From positions 6,062 through 12,551 of the forward strand of contig JAQUND010000043.1 in NCBI GenBank assembly GCA_028717785.1: a stretch of 6,490 nt of DNA. Direction: 5' to 3'. The notes below the pieces were generated by a model, which made no database searches, was not told the origin of the DNA, and was given only the letters and a program-made list of their open reading frames with translations. Position 1 is the first letter of the stretch, and every line of letters begins with the position of its first letter. Made by a program: the position numbers and the translations under genes. This document shows, piece by piece, positions 5,554 to 6,490 of the stretch. This DNA is from Candidatus Nanoarchaeia archaeon. GTDB lineage: Archaea; Nanoarchaeota; Nanoarchaeia; SCGC-AAA011-G17; JAFCDX01.

Positions 5554-5755
5554 AGATAAGATTAATAAATTAGTTGAAAATGCAACTGGATTTGATGTTC
5601 CTCAATTAGGAGGAAAACATAAAATGAGTAGAAAAGAAGTTTTAGAGGCATTAAAGTTTCAAAAAATATGGTTTGAAGATTTTGCAAATGATTGTATTTG
5701 TACTATTGATAAAATAATAGTTGATAATTTTACTATTGATGAAAGGTTGGATTAG
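5546..5755 (+). CDS. Hypothetical protein, 69 residues
   Basis: Starting at ATG 5546, the protein has 69 residues (MFKDKINKLV to TIDERLD). The same frame opens three codons earlier at 5537, but AAGGA at 5533-5537 fits only the later start. Residues about 1-14 and 27-50 look helical (MSRKEVLEALKFQKIWFEDF), joined by a short loop, DVPQLGGKHK. C50 and C52 lie close together in NDCICTIDK; two cysteines alone are too few to call a zinc site. TID is repeated near the end, reflecting a 10-base direct repeat at 5701-5710 and 5731-5740. It overlaps the preceding gene by 8 bases and ends one base before the radical SAM start. Family and function are not recognised. Confidence 0.72.
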   Translation: MFKDKINKLVENATGFDVPQLGGKHKMSRKEVLEALKFQKIWFEDFANDCICTIDKIIVDNFTIDERLD

Positions 5756-5756
5756 A

Positions 5757-6490
5757 ATGTTTACTGAAATTAATATAGAATTAACTAGTCGATGTAATAA
5801 GCATTGTTGGATGTGCCCCCGCTGGAAAGATGGAACTATTAAAGGTGATATTGATTTTAAATTATTAAAAATAATAGAACCCCAAATAGAAAATAATACT
5901 ATTGTTCATTTTCATAATAATGGGGAACCTTTATTATATCCTTATTTAAAAGAAACATTTGATTTATTTAGTAGACAAATAAAACATTTTGATACTAATG
6001 GAATACTTTTATATGATAAAGCTAATGATATACAAAAAGTAAATATTATATCAGTTTCTATTATTGAAAATGATGTAATAGGAAATGATCAATTAGAAAT
6101 ATTAAAAGAATATTTAAAAATAAAACCAATTAATCAAAAAGTTGTGGCTAGATGTGTAGGAAATATAGATGATAAAAGAATGTCTATAATAAAAGAATTA
6201 AATTTACCTATAGTAAAAAGAATATTACATCATTCTTCTGGAAGGAATAATTATACTAAAGAAGTAGTAAAACCGGAAGATTTTATTTGTAGGGATTTTA
6301 TGAATCATCCTGCAATAGACTATAAAGGTAATTTTTATATATGTGTAAAATATGATCCTAAAGGTGAAGGAATACTAGGTAATTTATATAAAAGTACAAT
6401 AAAAGATTTATGGTATAGTAAAAAAAGAATGGAGATGTTAGAAAAACATATTCAAAATAGAGATGAAATAGAATTTTGTAAAAATTGTGA
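5757..6490 (+). CDS. Radical SAM protein with SPASM-like C-terminal region (partial, runs off right edge)
   Basis: The frame is open from ATG 5757 to the window end, giving 244 residues without a stop. C13, C17 and C20 form the C-x3-C-x2-C motif (SRCNKHCWMC) that holds the 4Fe-4S cluster cleaving S-adenosylmethionine. HNNGEPLL (53-60) corresponds to the GGEP motif that contacts SAM, with the first Gly replaced by Asn. The C-terminal part follows the SPASM or twitch plan: C178, then the GNFYIC segment with C196, ILGNLYKSTIKDLWYS (206-221), and C241-K-N-C244 just before the edge, so at least one auxiliary iron-sulfur cluster is likely. Proteins with this plan modify peptides, sugars or other small molecules; the substrate is not readable. 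AAAGG about 10 bases upstream is the likely ribosome binding site. The gene follows its neighbour by one base. Confidence 0.9.
   Translation, partial: MFTEINIELTSRCNKHCWMCPRWKDGTIKGDIDFKLLKIIEPQIENNTIVHFHNNGEPLLYPYLKETFDLFSRQIKHFDTNGILLYDKANDIQKVNIISVSIIENDVIGNDQLEILKEYLKIKPINQKVVARCVGNIDDKRMSIIKELNLPIVKRILHHSSGRNNYTKEVVKPEDFICRDFMNHPAIDYKGNFYICVKYDPKGEGILGNLYKSTIKDLWYSKKRMEMLEKHIQNRDEIEFCKNC

Noticed and set aside
5701..5740. 10-base direct repeat TACTATTGAT at 5701 and 5731
   Set aside because: It lies inside a coding region and gives two TID tripeptides; too short and A+T-rich to mean much on its own.
5545..5755. Zinc-binding site from the C-x-C pair in the 69-residue protein
   Set aside because: Only two cysteines are present, and the lone His elsewhere does not make a recognisable zinc motif.
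1..6490. Recoded TGA codons, tRNA genes, CRISPR arrays, insertion sequences
   Set aside because: TGA ends genes at 3278 and 4032 in the expected way. I saw no cloverleaf, no spaced repeat array, and no transposase or terminal inverted repeats.

Overview
The window is a dense, one-directional array of about thirteen protein genes, all on the + strand, in very AT-rich DNA (about 23% G+C in the lines I sampled by eye). All genes start with ATG. Most have a clear Shine-Dalgarno sequence (AAGGAG, AAAGGA or GGAGG type) 6-9 bases upstream, and neighbours mostly touch or overlap (TAATG or ATGA junctions). Recognisable enzymes alternate with tiny uncharacterised proteins of 39-108 residues, including two very short membrane proteins. 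That pattern fits an accessory region of a tailed-phage genome better than a bacterial chromosome, but no structural, replication or packaging gene is present, so phage origin is an inference. Strong Shine-Dalgarno sites argue against a Bacteroidetes host. A T4-like phage of Campylobacter or a similar AT-rich host is one reasonable guess, since such phages are AT-rich and I recall them carrying radical SAM proteins. Phages of Fusobacteria or AT-rich Firmicutes remain possible.

Layout: 17-184 is a small protein of unknown function. 185-306 is the only sizeable intergenic gap; it holds a TATAAT box followed by a small G+C-rich inverted repeat and probably contains the promoter for what follows. 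307-1392 is UDP-galactopyranose mutase (glf). 1392-1562 is a small membrane protein. 1588-1821 is a very basic 77-residue protein. 1825-2910 is a class III PLP-dependent aminotransferase, 2922-3278 a single-domain glyoxalase-fold (VOC) protein, and 3275-3913 a class I SAM-dependent methyltransferase with an in-frame 24-base tandem repeat. 3913-4032, 4022-4222 and 4222-4422 are three small proteins (membrane, helical, coiled coil). 4403-5227 is a GT8-like glycosyltransferase. 5227-5553 and 5546-5755 are two unknown proteins. From 5757 a radical SAM protein with a SPASM-like C-terminal region runs off the right edge.

Taken together, the enzymes could make and transfer a modified sugar. The mutase would provide UDP-galactofuranose, the GT8-like enzyme would transfer a sugar, and the aminotransferase, methyltransferase, VOC protein and radical SAM enzyme could tailor a small molecule, glycan, peptide or nucleobase. 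Plausible targets are the host surface glycan (receptor masking), the virion, or the phage DNA. The sequence alone does not decide between these, and the enzymes may also act independently.
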